The translations under genes and the position numbers were made by a program. The notes under the pieces are model-generated. The model was not told where the DNA came from, did no database searches, and was given only the letters and a program-made list of their open reading frames with translations. A DNA stretch of 64,000 nt from positions 1 to 64,000 of the forward strand of contig JAWKKA010000014.1 of assembly GCA_041393495.1 (NCBI GenBank). Reading direction: 5' to 3'. This document shows positions 32,169 to 39,848 of this stretch, piece by piece (the stretch's first letter is position 1; the number at the start of each line of letters is the position of its first letter). Source of the DNA: RHKX01 sp041393495. GTDB lineage: Bacteria; Actinomycetota; Thermoleophilia; Solirubrobacterales; 70-9.

Positions 32169-32968
32169 CAGCGGCGCGAGGCGCCCGGCTTCGTCGCGGT
32201 GGTCATCGCGGCGCCGCCCCGGCCGGCGACGATCCGGCGGACCAGGCCCGGGGCGACGACCCGGAGGACGGCGATCAGCCCGTAGGGCCGCGGCACGTAA
32301 CGTTCGGCGCGGCCGCGCAGGCCCGCGTCGACGATCGCCTCCGCGGCCACCTCGGGCGTCGAGACGAGCCAGCGCGTCCAGGGCCGGGCCAGGAGCTCGG
32401 CCGCCGGGAATCCCTCGGTGCGGATGAAGCCGGGCAGGACGAGGCCGACGTGGACGCCGTGCCCGCGCTCCTCGGCGCCGAGGGCGTCGCTCCAGCCGGC
32501 CAGGGCGTACTTGCTGGCCGAATAGGCACCGGCGCCCGGCCGCGACACCCGCGCGGCGGTGCTGGCGACGTTGACGATCGCGCTCGGCGCCGAGCGGCGC
32601 AGGATCGGCAGCAGGGCCTCGGTGAGCCGCACCACCGCGTCGAAGTTGATCGCCATCGTCCGGGCGACGTTGGCCCAGCCCGCGTCGGCGAAGCGGCCGC
32701 GCCAGGAGGCGCCGGCGTTGTTGACGAGCAGATCGAGACGGCCGTGGCGCTCGGCGACGTGGGTGGCGACCCGCGCCGGCGCATCGTCGTCGGTGAGATC
32801 GACGGCGACCCGGCTCGCCGGGACGGGCAGCGACCCCGCCAGCGCCCGGAGGCGCTCCTCGCGGCGGGCGACGAGGACGAGTTCGGCGCCGGGCTCGTCG
32901 GCAAGCCGCCGCGCCGCCGCCGCGCCGATGCCGCTCGACGCGCCGGTGACGAGGAAGACCGGCGCCAT
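32168..32968 (-). CDS. Short-chain dehydrogenase/reductase (classical)
   Basis: 266 residues. Cofactor motif TGASSGIGAAAARRL (about 8-22) with VARR after strand 2, favouring NADP. NNAG appears at about 85, catalytic Ser in VNVASTAARVS, and Y-x-x-x-K in YSASKYALAGW. The C-terminal third, with PRPYGLIAVLRVVAPGLVRRIV, resembles SDRs acting on lipids or acyl chains. The ATG overlaps the stop of the quinone-oxidoreductase gene (TGATG), so the two form an operon. Confidence 0.9.
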   Translation of the reverse strand: MAPVFLVTGASSGIGAAAARRLADEPGAELVLVARREERLRALAGSLPVPASRVAVDLTDDDAPARVATHVAERHGRLDLLVNNAGASWRGRFADAGWANVARTMAINFDAVVRLTEALLPILRRSAPSAIVNVASTAARVSRPGAGAYSASKYALAGWSDALGAEERGHGVHVGLVLPGFIRTEGFPAAELLARPWTRWLVSTPEVAAEAIVDAGLRGRAERYVPRPYGLIAVLRVVAPGLVRRIVAGRGGAAMTTATKPGASRR

Positions 32969-33960
32969 CAGCCGGCTTCGAGGACGACCTTGCCGGTGGC
33001 GCCGCGCGAGTCGATCAGCATCAGCGCGCCGCCCGCGCCCTCGGCCGAGAGCGGGAACGACGCCCCGACGAGCGGCCGCACCGTCCCCGCATCGATCAGC
33101 TTCGCGATCTCGGCCGCGATCTCGCGATTGAGGTCGGGCTTGCCGATCACGTAGGCGCCCCAGCCGGCGCCGATCACCTCCGTGTTGTTGAGCAGCAGCC
33201 GGTTCACCTTCACCTCGGGGATCGAGCCGGCGGTGAAGCCGACGACGACGACCCTGCCCCCCTCGGCCAGCGAGCGCAGCGAGTCGGTGAAGCGGTCGCC
33301 GCCGACGGAGTCGAGGACGAGGTCCACCCCGCCGCCGGACAGCTCCTTGGCCTGCTCGCGCCACTCGTCGCCGGAGCGGACCACCTCGTCGGCGCCGGCC
33401 TCTCGCGCTACCCGCTCCTTCTCGTCGCTGGATACGACCGCGATCGTCCGCGCCCCGACCCCCCTGGCGACCTGGATCGACGCGGTGCCGACGCCGCCGG
33501 CGGCGCCGTGGACGAGGACGGTCTCGTCGGCGGTCAGGCGGCCGCGGATCACGAGCGCGAACCAGGCGGTGTGGTAGTTGAGGATCAGCGCCGCGCCCTG
33601 GCGATCGTCGAGCGCGGCGGGGAGCGGGAACGTCAGGAACTCGGGAGCGACTGCGACCTCGGCGAAGCCGCCGAGCATCGGGAAGGCGGCGACGCGGTCG
33701 CCCGGCGACAGGCCCGAGCCGGCGGGCGCCGAGCGCACGGTCCCCGCGACCTCGCTGCCGGGAACGAACGGCAGCGGCGGCTTCAGCTGGTACTCGCCAC
33801 GGGTCTGCAGGACCTCCGGAAACGAGACGCCGGCGGCGGTGACGTCGATGAGGACGCCGCGCCCCGGCGTCAACGCGTGCGACGCCTCGGGCTCGGGCAG
33901 GTCGACCTCGCGCAGCGCCGTCCGGGGCCCGCTGAGGTCGACGATCTCGATCGCCCTCAT
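32968..33960 (-). CDS. Zinc-independent MDR: NADPH:quinone oxidoreductase-like
   Basis: 330 residues, medium-chain dehydrogenase/reductase fold. The N-terminal GroES-like part has PFVPGSEVAGTV and GDRVAAFPMLGGFAE; the Rossmann part has VLVHGAAGGVGTASIQVARGVGA and DEVVRS, typical for QOR and acryloyl-type reductases. Catalytic zinc cysteines are absent. Substrate unknown. ATG at 33960, 13 bp after the acylase stop; likely co-transcribed with the acylase and the SDR that follows. Confidence 0.9.
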   Translation of the reverse strand: MRAIEIVDLSGPRTALREVDLPEPEASHALTPGRGVLIDVTAAGVSFPEVLQTRGEYQLKPPLPFVPGSEVAGTVRSAPAGSGLSPGDRVAAFPMLGGFAEVAVAPEFLTFPLPAALDDRQGAALILNYHTAWFALVIRGRLTADETVLVHGAAGGVGTASIQVARGVGARTIAVVSSDEKERVAREAGADEVVRSGDEWREQAKELSGGGVDLVLDSVGGDRFTDSLRSLAEGGRVVVVGFTAGSIPEVKVNRLLLNNTEVIGAGWGAYVIGKPDLNREIAAEIAKLIDAGTVRPLVGASFPLSAEGAGGALMLIDSRGATGKVVLEAG

Positions 33961-33973
33961 CGTCCGGGCCGGA

Positions 33974-36442
33974 TCACTTCCCCTTCCGGTGGCCGTCGAA
34001 CGAGATCACCTGCTGGATCCCGCTCGGTCGGTTCGCGTACCGCATCGTCACCAGCGGAATCGGCCGGAAGTGGATCTCCTCGGCGGTCGCGTCGGAGCGC
34101 CACTGGGTCGGGTCGGCGGTTCCCTGCTCGGCCGCGATCTCGTTGCCCGACCTCTCGATCGCCTTCCAGATGTCGGCCTGGCACTTCCTCAGCTTGCCCT
34201 TGCCGCAGTAGGCAAGGTTGAACGGACTCGGCACCCGGTTGCCGAGCAGCGCGTTGATGTCGCGATCGAAGTACTGGTACCAGCCCGAGTACTGGCCGCC
34301 CGGCGGCTGGTCGAACCGCGAGAACAGGCTGTCGAGCTCGTCGAGCTGCGGGCCGATCCGCGGCTTCATGAACGCGTTGGCGATGTTCGTCCACGAGCCG
34401 TCCATCACCGCCGCGCCCGGCGCGTCGATCAGGCCGTCGTCGTTGCGATCGAGACGGCTGCCGCCGTCGTTCTTCCAGTCGACCATGAGCTGGAGCATCG
34501 CGGCGGCGCGCGGGCTCGGCGCCGCGCTGCCCTTCAGCAGCTTCGCCAGCAGCGGCACGGTGTCGATCGCGCGGATGTCCTGGGTCGCGCCCGCGTTCAT
34601 CGCCGCGGTGACCGACGCGAGCGACCACTTGCCGGACTTCGACCGCAGTCGCTTCAGGTTCTTGTCGAGCAGATCGACGCGCTCGGCCGAGCCGGCGCGG
34701 CCCCACTGGTCGTCGGCGGAGCCGAAGCCCTTGGCGACGACCTGGTTCCAGTTGGTCATCGTGCCGTCCTTGGGGTCGGTGCCGTGCGGGTGGCCGTTCT
34801 TGCTCAGAAAGCCCTTCCACTCGTACTTGCCGGTGCCCTTCGTGAGCATGCCCGGATCGACCCCCTGCGGGCGGATCGGGAGCTTGCCGGCCGTGTACAC
34901 CGCGACGTGCTTGTCGTCGATGTAGAACGAGTTGAACGTCTGCGGCGTCTTCGCGGCGGCGTTGAAGAACGACTTCGGGTCATGGACCTTGCCGGTCGAG
35001 ATCCGCCGGTTGAAGAGCAGGTCGAGCACGTCCTCGCCGTAGCTCGAGCGCTTCGACGCGATCGCGACCTTCCTGCCGTCGACAGTCGCGTAACCGGTCA
35101 CCGGACCGTGAACCGTGGTCTTGAACGTCACCGGCTCGCCGTCGAGCGTGCCGGCGTTGAACGTCTTCATCTTCCGGCACTTGCCCTTGTAGCGGTACTT
35201 GGTGGTGCTGCCGCCGCAGAGCGTCTCCGCGTACTGGTCGATCACGTCGCCGCTCGCCGAGGTCAGCGTCGTCGCGAAGTCCTCGCCACGGCCGATCAGC
35301 AGATACCCGGGGAACGGGGCCGACGTCGCGCCACGCCAGCGCAGGCCGGGGGCGTCCATGTCGATCTCGTAGGTGAGCCCGGGATAGAAGTAGCCGATCT
35401 GCGGGCCGCCGACCATCAGCGGATTGCCGGTGTTCGAGTGCTGACGGGTGATCATCAGCGTGTTCGATGCCTGGACCGGCTGCGGGGCGACCTCCGCGGC
35501 GAGCGCCTTGTCGGCGACGGCCGGGGTCACCTGATAGCTGTCGTGGTCGATGATCACGTTGCCCTTGTGCTTGGCGGGGATGCGGCCGTAGGGGAACTTG
35601 CCGTCGATCGTCGTCGGAACGCCCTTGTTCTTGAACTGGCGCAGGTCGTTGAAGACCTTCATCCCCCGCTTGGCGCCGAGCCGGTCGCGGAGCCCGGCAT
35701 AGAACTGGGTCCGCCGCGCCTCGTCGCCGCCGCCCTCGCCGAGGAACTGGTCCTTGAGGGCGTTCAGCGCGTAGATGTCGTTGCGCGTGAACGGCGCGAC
35801 CGAGGAGCCCTGCTCGTCGTAGAAGCCGTTGATCCCGGCGATGAACGTGTCGATGTCGTGGAGGACCTTCCTGCCCTCCTTGCCCTGGGCCTTCAGCGCC
35901 TGCGTCTGCTGGGCGACGACGTCCTCGGTCTGCTCGCTGGGGGCGAAGTTCTTGAGCTGGGTGACGAGCCCGATCGCGCTCAGCCCGGGGGCGTCGATCG
36001 CGGCGACCCGGGCGTTCCAGCGCGCCTGCTGGAGCAGCAGGCCGCGGTCCTCGGCGGCGATCCAGCCCGCCGCGAAGACCCCCTCGTCGTAGCTCGAGGC
36101 CTCGACGTGCGGGACTCCGTAAGCGTCGCGGGTGATCGTGATCCCGGGGTGCCCGGGGATCGTCTCGATCGTCCCCGGGCCATCGCTGCCGAGGCTGTTC
36201 AGCGCCTCCGACTTGAAGTAGGTGGTGAGGTCGCCGGCGCTGACGTCGTCGAAGAGCGGGGTCAGGCCGTCGTACATCGTCGCCTGCGCGTCGTTCGGCT
36301 TCGCGGCGGGTGGCTCGCCGGGCTGAAGCTGGCCGGACGGGATGATGTTCAGCGCCGTGTCCGCATAGTCCCGGGCGGCGGCGGTGGACGGCAGGGCGAG
36401 CGTCGCGAGGGCGACGGCGAGCACGATCAGGCGGTTGGGCAA
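33974..36442 (-). CDS. Exported penicillin-acylase-family amidase (Ntn hydrolase)
   Basis: 822 residues in the form starting at TTG 36442. I chose this start because GGAGG lies 4 nt upstream and it yields a clean signal peptide (PNRLIVLAVALATLALPSTAAA); upstream in-frame codons are arginine- and glycine-rich. The family N-terminal signature ITRDAYGVPHVEA lies near residue 103. The autocatalytic nucleophile is the Ser of PQPVQASNTLMI (about residue 326), preceded by a spacer peptide. Members cleave amide bonds of beta-lactams, aculeacin or N-acyl homoserine lactones outside the cytoplasm. Which substrate applies is unclear. Confidence 0.9.
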   Translation of the reverse strand: MPNRLIVLAVALATLALPSTAAARDYADTALNIIPSGQLQPGEPPAAKPNDAQATMYDGLTPLFDDVSAGDLTTYFKSEALNSLGSDGPGTIETIPGHPGITITRDAYGVPHVEASSYDEGVFAAGWIAAEDRGLLLQQARWNARVAAIDAPGLSAIGLVTQLKNFAPSEQTEDVVAQQTQALKAQGKEGRKVLHDIDTFIAGINGFYDEQGSSVAPFTRNDIYALNALKDQFLGEGGGDEARRTQFYAGLRDRLGAKRGMKVFNDLRQFKNKGVPTTIDGKFPYGRIPAKHKGNVIIDHDSYQVTPAVADKALAAEVAPQPVQASNTLMITRQHSNTGNPLMVGGPQIGYFYPGLTYEIDMDAPGLRWRGATSAPFPGYLLIGRGEDFATTLTSASGDVIDQYAETLCGGSTTKYRYKGKCRKMKTFNAGTLDGEPVTFKTTVHGPVTGYATVDGRKVAIASKRSSYGEDVLDLLFNRRISTGKVHDPKSFFNAAAKTPQTFNSFYIDDKHVAVYTAGKLPIRPQGVDPGMLTKGTGKYEWKGFLSKNGHPHGTDPKDGTMTNWNQVVAKGFGSADDQWGRAGSAERVDLLDKNLKRLRSKSGKWSLASVTAAMNAGATQDIRAIDTVPLLAKLLKGSAAPSPRAAAMLQLMVDWKNDGGSRLDRNDDGLIDAPGAAVMDGSWTNIANAFMKPRIGPQLDELDSLFSRFDQPPGGQYSGWYQYFDRDINALLGNRVPSPFNLAYCGKGKLRKCQADIWKAIERSGNEIAAEQGTADPTQWRSDATAEEIHFRPIPLVTMRYANRPSGIQQVISFDGHRKGK

Positions 36443-36582
36443 GGGTCCTCCAGGATTCGGGCGCCCACCACCGGGCGCGTGGCGACGGCCACGATAGCGG
36501 GAGCGGCGTCGCCCGGCGCCGATCACGGCCGTTCTATGATCGGCGGGCGTCCGGCGCGGCTCCGCGGTCGGGCGACCCGAGG

Positions 36583-37458
36583 ATGCGAGTCCCGCGCGAC
36601 AACCGTCCCGACCGGCGCGCGGCGGCCGGGCTCGTGCTGACCGGAATCGCCTCCGTCCAGTTCGGATCGGCGCTCGCGACCCACATCTTCGACGAGGCGG
36701 GTCCGGCCGGCACCGTGCTGCTGCGGACGTTCTTCGCCGCGCTCGTCCTCAGCGCGCTCTGGCGACCGGTGGCGCGCCGGCTCGACCGCTCGACGGCCCG
36801 CGACATCGGCCTGTTCGCGATCACCCTCGCCGGGATGAACCTCTGCTTCTACGAATCGCTCGAGCGGCTCCCGCTCGGGATCGCGGTCACGCTCGAGTTC
36901 GTCGGCCCGCTGACCGTAGCCGTCGTCGGGACGCGGAACCGGCTCGACGTCCTCTGGGTCGCGCTCGCCGGCGCCGGGATCCTCCTGCTCGCCCCCGACA
37001 TCGGCGACGGCCTCGACGCCGCCGGCGTCGTCCTCGCGCTCTCGGCCGGTGGCTTCTGGGGGATCTACGTGCTGATGTCGGCGCGGGTCGGACGCGGCCC
37101 GGCGGGGCGCGCCGGCCTGACCAGCGCGATGATCGCCTCGACGATCCTGCTGCTGCCCGCCGGGATCGCCGACGGCGGCGCCGACCTGCTCGATCCGGCG
37201 GTGCTGGCCCTCGGCTTCACGGTCGCGATCCTCAGCTCCGCGATCCCCTACACGGTCGAGCTCGAGGCACTCCGCCGCCTGCCCGAGCGCACCTTCGGCG
37301 TCCTGCTCAGCCTCGAGCCGGCGTTCGCGGCGCTGGTCGGCCTCGCCGTCCTCGGCCAGCACCTCGCCGGCCGCGAGGTGGTCGCGATCGCGCTCGTCAT
37401 CGCCGCCTCGGCCGGCGCGCTCAGCTCGGCCGAGGGGATCGAGGCGCCGCAGAGCTGA
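36583..37458 (+). CDS. EamA-family exporter (RhtA-like)
   Basis: 291 residues and ten hydrophobic segments in two EamA repeats. Segments FYESLERLPLGIAVTLEFVGPLTVAVVG and AIPYTVELEALRRLPERTFGVLLSLEPAFAALVGLAVLGQ match the RhtA (threonine/homoserine exporter) branch. Substrate is probably an amino acid or similar metabolite. The ATG is preceded by CCGAGG. It is divergent from the penicillin-acylase gene across 140 bp that holds no clear feature, and its 3' end overlaps a convergent small gene by 38 bp. Confidence 0.9.
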   Translation: MRVPRDNRPDRRAAAGLVLTGIASVQFGSALATHIFDEAGPAGTVLLRTFFAALVLSALWRPVARRLDRSTARDIGLFAITLAGMNLCFYESLERLPLGIAVTLEFVGPLTVAVVGTRNRLDVLWVALAGAGILLLAPDIGDGLDAAGVVLALSAGGFWGIYVLMSARVGRGPAGRAGLTSAMIASTILLLPAGIADGGADLLDPAVLALGFTVAILSSAIPYTVELEALRRLPERTFGVLLSLEPAFAALVGLAVLGQHLAGREVVAIALVIAASAGALSSAEGIEAPQS

Positions 37459-37651
37459 GCGCGCGAGGCGTGAAGCCCGGGCACGATCGGACCGGCAGCC
37501 GCGGGTACTTCGGGAAGGAGGGGTCGTCGCGCGAGCGCTCGCAGAGCGAGAACCGCGAGCCGCGGGTGTTGCCGACGACGCGCCGGTGCCGACAGCCGTC
37601 ACACAGGCCGGCCGGCGCCGCCGGCGATCCCGCTGGCGTCGCGGACGTCAC
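37421..37651 (-). CDS. Small cysteine-containing protein, zinc-ribbon-like
   Basis: 76 residues. After a low-complexity start comes LCDGCRHRRVVGNTRGSRFSLCERSRDDPSFPKYPRLPVRSCPGF. The four cysteines (C-x-x-C, then two singles) and the SRxDPxFPKYPRLPV core match a small family of conserved actinobacterial proteins that I recognise only as hypothetical. A zinc-binding fold is likely. GTG start overlaps the stop of the DUF488 gene (GTGA), so they are co-transcribed. The 3' end overlaps the convergent exporter gene by 38 bp. Confidence 0.7.
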   Translation of the reverse strand: MTSATPAGSPAAPAGLCDGCRHRRVVGNTRGSRFSLCERSRDDPSFPKYPRLPVRSCPGFTPRALSSAAPRSPRPS

Positions 37652-38010
37652 GGGTGTCGCGGCAACCCGCGCCGGAGGACCTCGGCGAGGACGACGGCGT
37701 CGTTGTGCTCGACGTCGCGAGCGGCGAAGACGAGCGTCACCGTGCCCGCTCGCGCCCGGCGCCTGAGCTCGGTCAACAGCGGGCGCTGGCCGCGCAGCTC
37801 CTCGATGTAGCGGCGCCGGAACTCCTCGAAGCGGGCGGGATCGTGCCCGAACCACTTGCGCAGCTCCGTGCTCGGCGCCAGGTCGCGCTCCCAGGCGTCG
37901 AGCCGTGCCCGTTCACGCGAGACCCCGCGCGGCCAGAGCCGATCGATCAGGACGCGATGGCCGTCGGCCGCCGCCGCCGGCGCCTGCGCCCGCTTCATGC
38001 GGATGTCCAT
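37648..38010 (-). CDS. DUF488 (YeaO-like) protein
   Basis: 120 residues. Family hallmarks are HRVLIDRLWPRGVSRERARLDAWERDLAPSTELRKWFGHDPARFEEFRRRY and VTLVFAARDVEHNDAVVLAEVL. DUF488/YeaO proteins are widespread and uncharacterised. The ATG at 38010 (MDIRMKRAQAP) is the normal family start; an in-frame extension upstream overlaps the divergent promoter and is rejected. Confidence 0.9.
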   Translation of the reverse strand: MDIRMKRAQAPAAAADGHRVLIDRLWPRGVSRERARLDAWERDLAPSTELRKWFGHDPARFEEFRRRYIEELRGQRPLLTELRRRARAGTVTLVFAARDVEHNDAVVLAEVLRRGLPRHP

Positions 38011-38044
38011 GGCTCGATTCTCCCAGGTCGGCCGGGCCGGCCGC

Positions 38045-38065
38045 CTATACTTCACTTTGTATAGT
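38045..38065 (+). promoter_or_regulatory. Promoter and inverted-repeat operator of the ABC exporter operon
   Basis: CTATAC (38045-38050) and GTATAG (38059-38064) form an inverted repeat with an 8-bp spacer. The right arm overlaps TATAGT (38060-38065), the best -10 box in the area, 13 nt before the ATG. Such AT-rich 6-8-6 palindromes are typical for MarR, PadR or GntR/YtrA repressors of exporter operons. No regulator gene is adjacent. Confidence 0.6.
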
Positions 38066-38078
38066 GAGGTGGTTGGAG

Positions 38079-39848
38079 ATGCCCACCTTCCGCCGCCTGC
38101 TGTCGTTCCTGCGCCCCTACCGGCGGCAGAACATCACCTCGATCGTCCTCGCCTCGATGGCGATGGGCATGACCGTGCTGATCCCGTGGCTGGTCGGCAG
38201 CGCGGTCAACGCCGTCGTCGACGGCGACGCCGACGGCCTCGTCCCGCTCGTCGCCGCGATCGTCGCCGCCGGGCTCCTGCGGCTGGCGCTGACGGCCTCG
38301 CGACGGATCATCGCCGGCAGGGTCTCGCTCGCGGTCGAGTACGACCTCCGCGAGCTCATCTACCGCCACCTGCAGTCGCTCGAGCTCGGCTTCTTCGACT
38401 CCCAGCAGACCGGCCAGCTGATGTCGCGCGCGACGGTTGATCTCCAGTCGATCCGCTTCTTCCTCGGCTACGGGCTGATCTTCATCACCCAGAGCGCCCT
38501 GACCCTGGTCCTCGCGGCGGCGGTGATGTTCGTCCTCCAGCCCGGCCTGGCGGCGCTGGCGCTGCTGCCGGTCCCGTTCGTCGTCCTCACCGCGTCCCGC
38601 TACAACCGGACCTCGCGGCCAGCGCTGCAGGAGGTCCAGCAGCGGATCGCCGAGCTCACCGTCGAGGCCGAGGAGTCGATCTCGGGCGTCCGCGTCGTCA
38701 AGGCGTTCGCCCGCGAGGAGCACATGCGCGGGCGCTTCCGCGAGCGCGTTCGCCGCGTCTTCGACCAGAACGTCTACTCGACCCGGCTGCGCGCCTTCTA
38801 CAACCCGATGATCGCGTTCCTGCCGAACCTCGGCCTCGCCGTGGTCCTGCTCGTCGGCGGCCGGCTCGTCGTCGACGGCTCGATGTCGCTCGGCGAGTTC
38901 ACGGCCTTCTACACCTACCTGGTGATGCTGATCGGCCCGATGCGGACGCTCGGCACCGCGCTCGGGATGTCGCAGCGGGCGATCGCATCCGGCAACCGCC
39001 TCTTCGAGGTCCTCGACCGGACGCCGGAGATCGAGAGCCCAGCCGACGCGCCCGACCTTCCCGCCGGCCGTGGCCGGGTCGTCCTCCGCGACGTCACCCT
39101 CCGCTACGGGGAGGCGGAGCCGGCCCTCGCGGGGATCGACCTCGACGTCGCGGCCGGCAGCATCGTCGCGCTCGTCGGGCCTTCGGGGTCGGGGAAGACG
39201 AGCCTCGTCGCGCTGCTCGCCCGCCTCTACGACCCGACGCGCGGCACGGTCGCCATCGACGGCGCCGACCTGCGCGAGGTCGACCTCAGCTCGCTGCGGC
39301 GCGAGATCGCCTTCGTCGCCGACGACAGCTTCCTGTTCAGCGCGACTGTCGCCGAGAACATCGCCTACGCCCGGCCCGACGCCACCCGCGAGGAGGTCGC
39401 GACCGCCGCCGCCCGCGCCCAGGCCGCAACGTTCATCGAGCGGCTGCCCGAGGGCTACGAGACGATGGTCGGCGAGCGCGGCCTGACCCTGTCGGGCGGG
39501 CAGCGGCAACGGATCGCGATCGCGCGGGCGCTGCTCGCCGACCCGCGGATCCTGATCCTCGACGACGCGACGTCCTCGGTCGACGCACGGACCGAATCCG
39601 AGATCCGCCGTGGTCTCGACGCTGCGCTCGAGGGGAGGACGACCTTTATCGTCGCCCATCGGCTGTCGACGATCTCGCTCGCCGACGAGATCGTCGTCCT
39701 CGACCGCGGCCGGGTCGTCGACCGCGGCAGCCACGAGGAGCTGCTCGACCGCTGCCCGCTGTACCGCGAGATCGCCGACTTCGGCCTCGTCGATCGGGCC
39801 TTCCTGCAGAGCGACCTCGAGGAACGGGAGGAGGTGGCGCGACTGTGA
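38079..39848 (+). CDS. ABC exporter half-transporter, degenerate-site subunit
   Basis: 589 residues: six-helix type I exporter membrane domain (about 15-310) and nucleotide-binding domain. Walker A is GPSGSGKTS, the signature is the canonical LSGGQRQR, and the H-loop is IVAHRLST. After Walker B (ILILD) the catalytic glutamate is replaced by aspartate (DDATSSVD). This is the usual mark of the degenerate site in heterodimeric exporters such as TM287/288 and BmrCD. The next gene overlaps by 4 bp and supplies the other half. Probable drug or lipid export. Confidence 0.93.
   Translation: MPTFRRLLSFLRPYRRQNITSIVLASMAMGMTVLIPWLVGSAVNAVVDGDADGLVPLVAAIVAAGLLRLALTASRRIIAGRVSLAVEYDLRELIYRHLQSLELGFFDSQQTGQLMSRATVDLQSIRFFLGYGLIFITQSALTLVLAAAVMFVLQPGLAALALLPVPFVVLTASRYNRTSRPALQEVQQRIAELTVEAEESISGVRVVKAFAREEHMRGRFRERVRRVFDQNVYSTRLRAFYNPMIAFLPNLGLAVVLLVGGRLVVDGSMSLGEFTAFYTYLVMLIGPMRTLGTALGMSQRAIASGNRLFEVLDRTPEIESPADAPDLPAGRGRVVLRDVTLRYGEAEPALAGIDLDVAAGSIVALVGPSGSGKTSLVALLARLYDPTRGTVAIDGADLREVDLSSLRREIAFVADDSFLFSATVAENIAYARPDATREEVATAAARAQAATFIERLPEGYETMVGERGLTLSGGQRQRIAIARALLADPRILILDDATSSVDARTESEIRRGLDAALEGRTTFIVAHRLSTISLADEIVVLDRGRVVDRGSHEELLDRCPLYREIADFGLVDRAFLQSDLEEREEVARL

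Noticed and set aside
33578..36640. A 1020-codon open frame on the plus strand across the acylase gene
   Set aside because: It is an antisense shadow caused by high GC; the minus-strand protein has a signal peptide, family motifs and a ribosome binding site, while this one is Arg/Val/Asp/Leu-biased without any domain.
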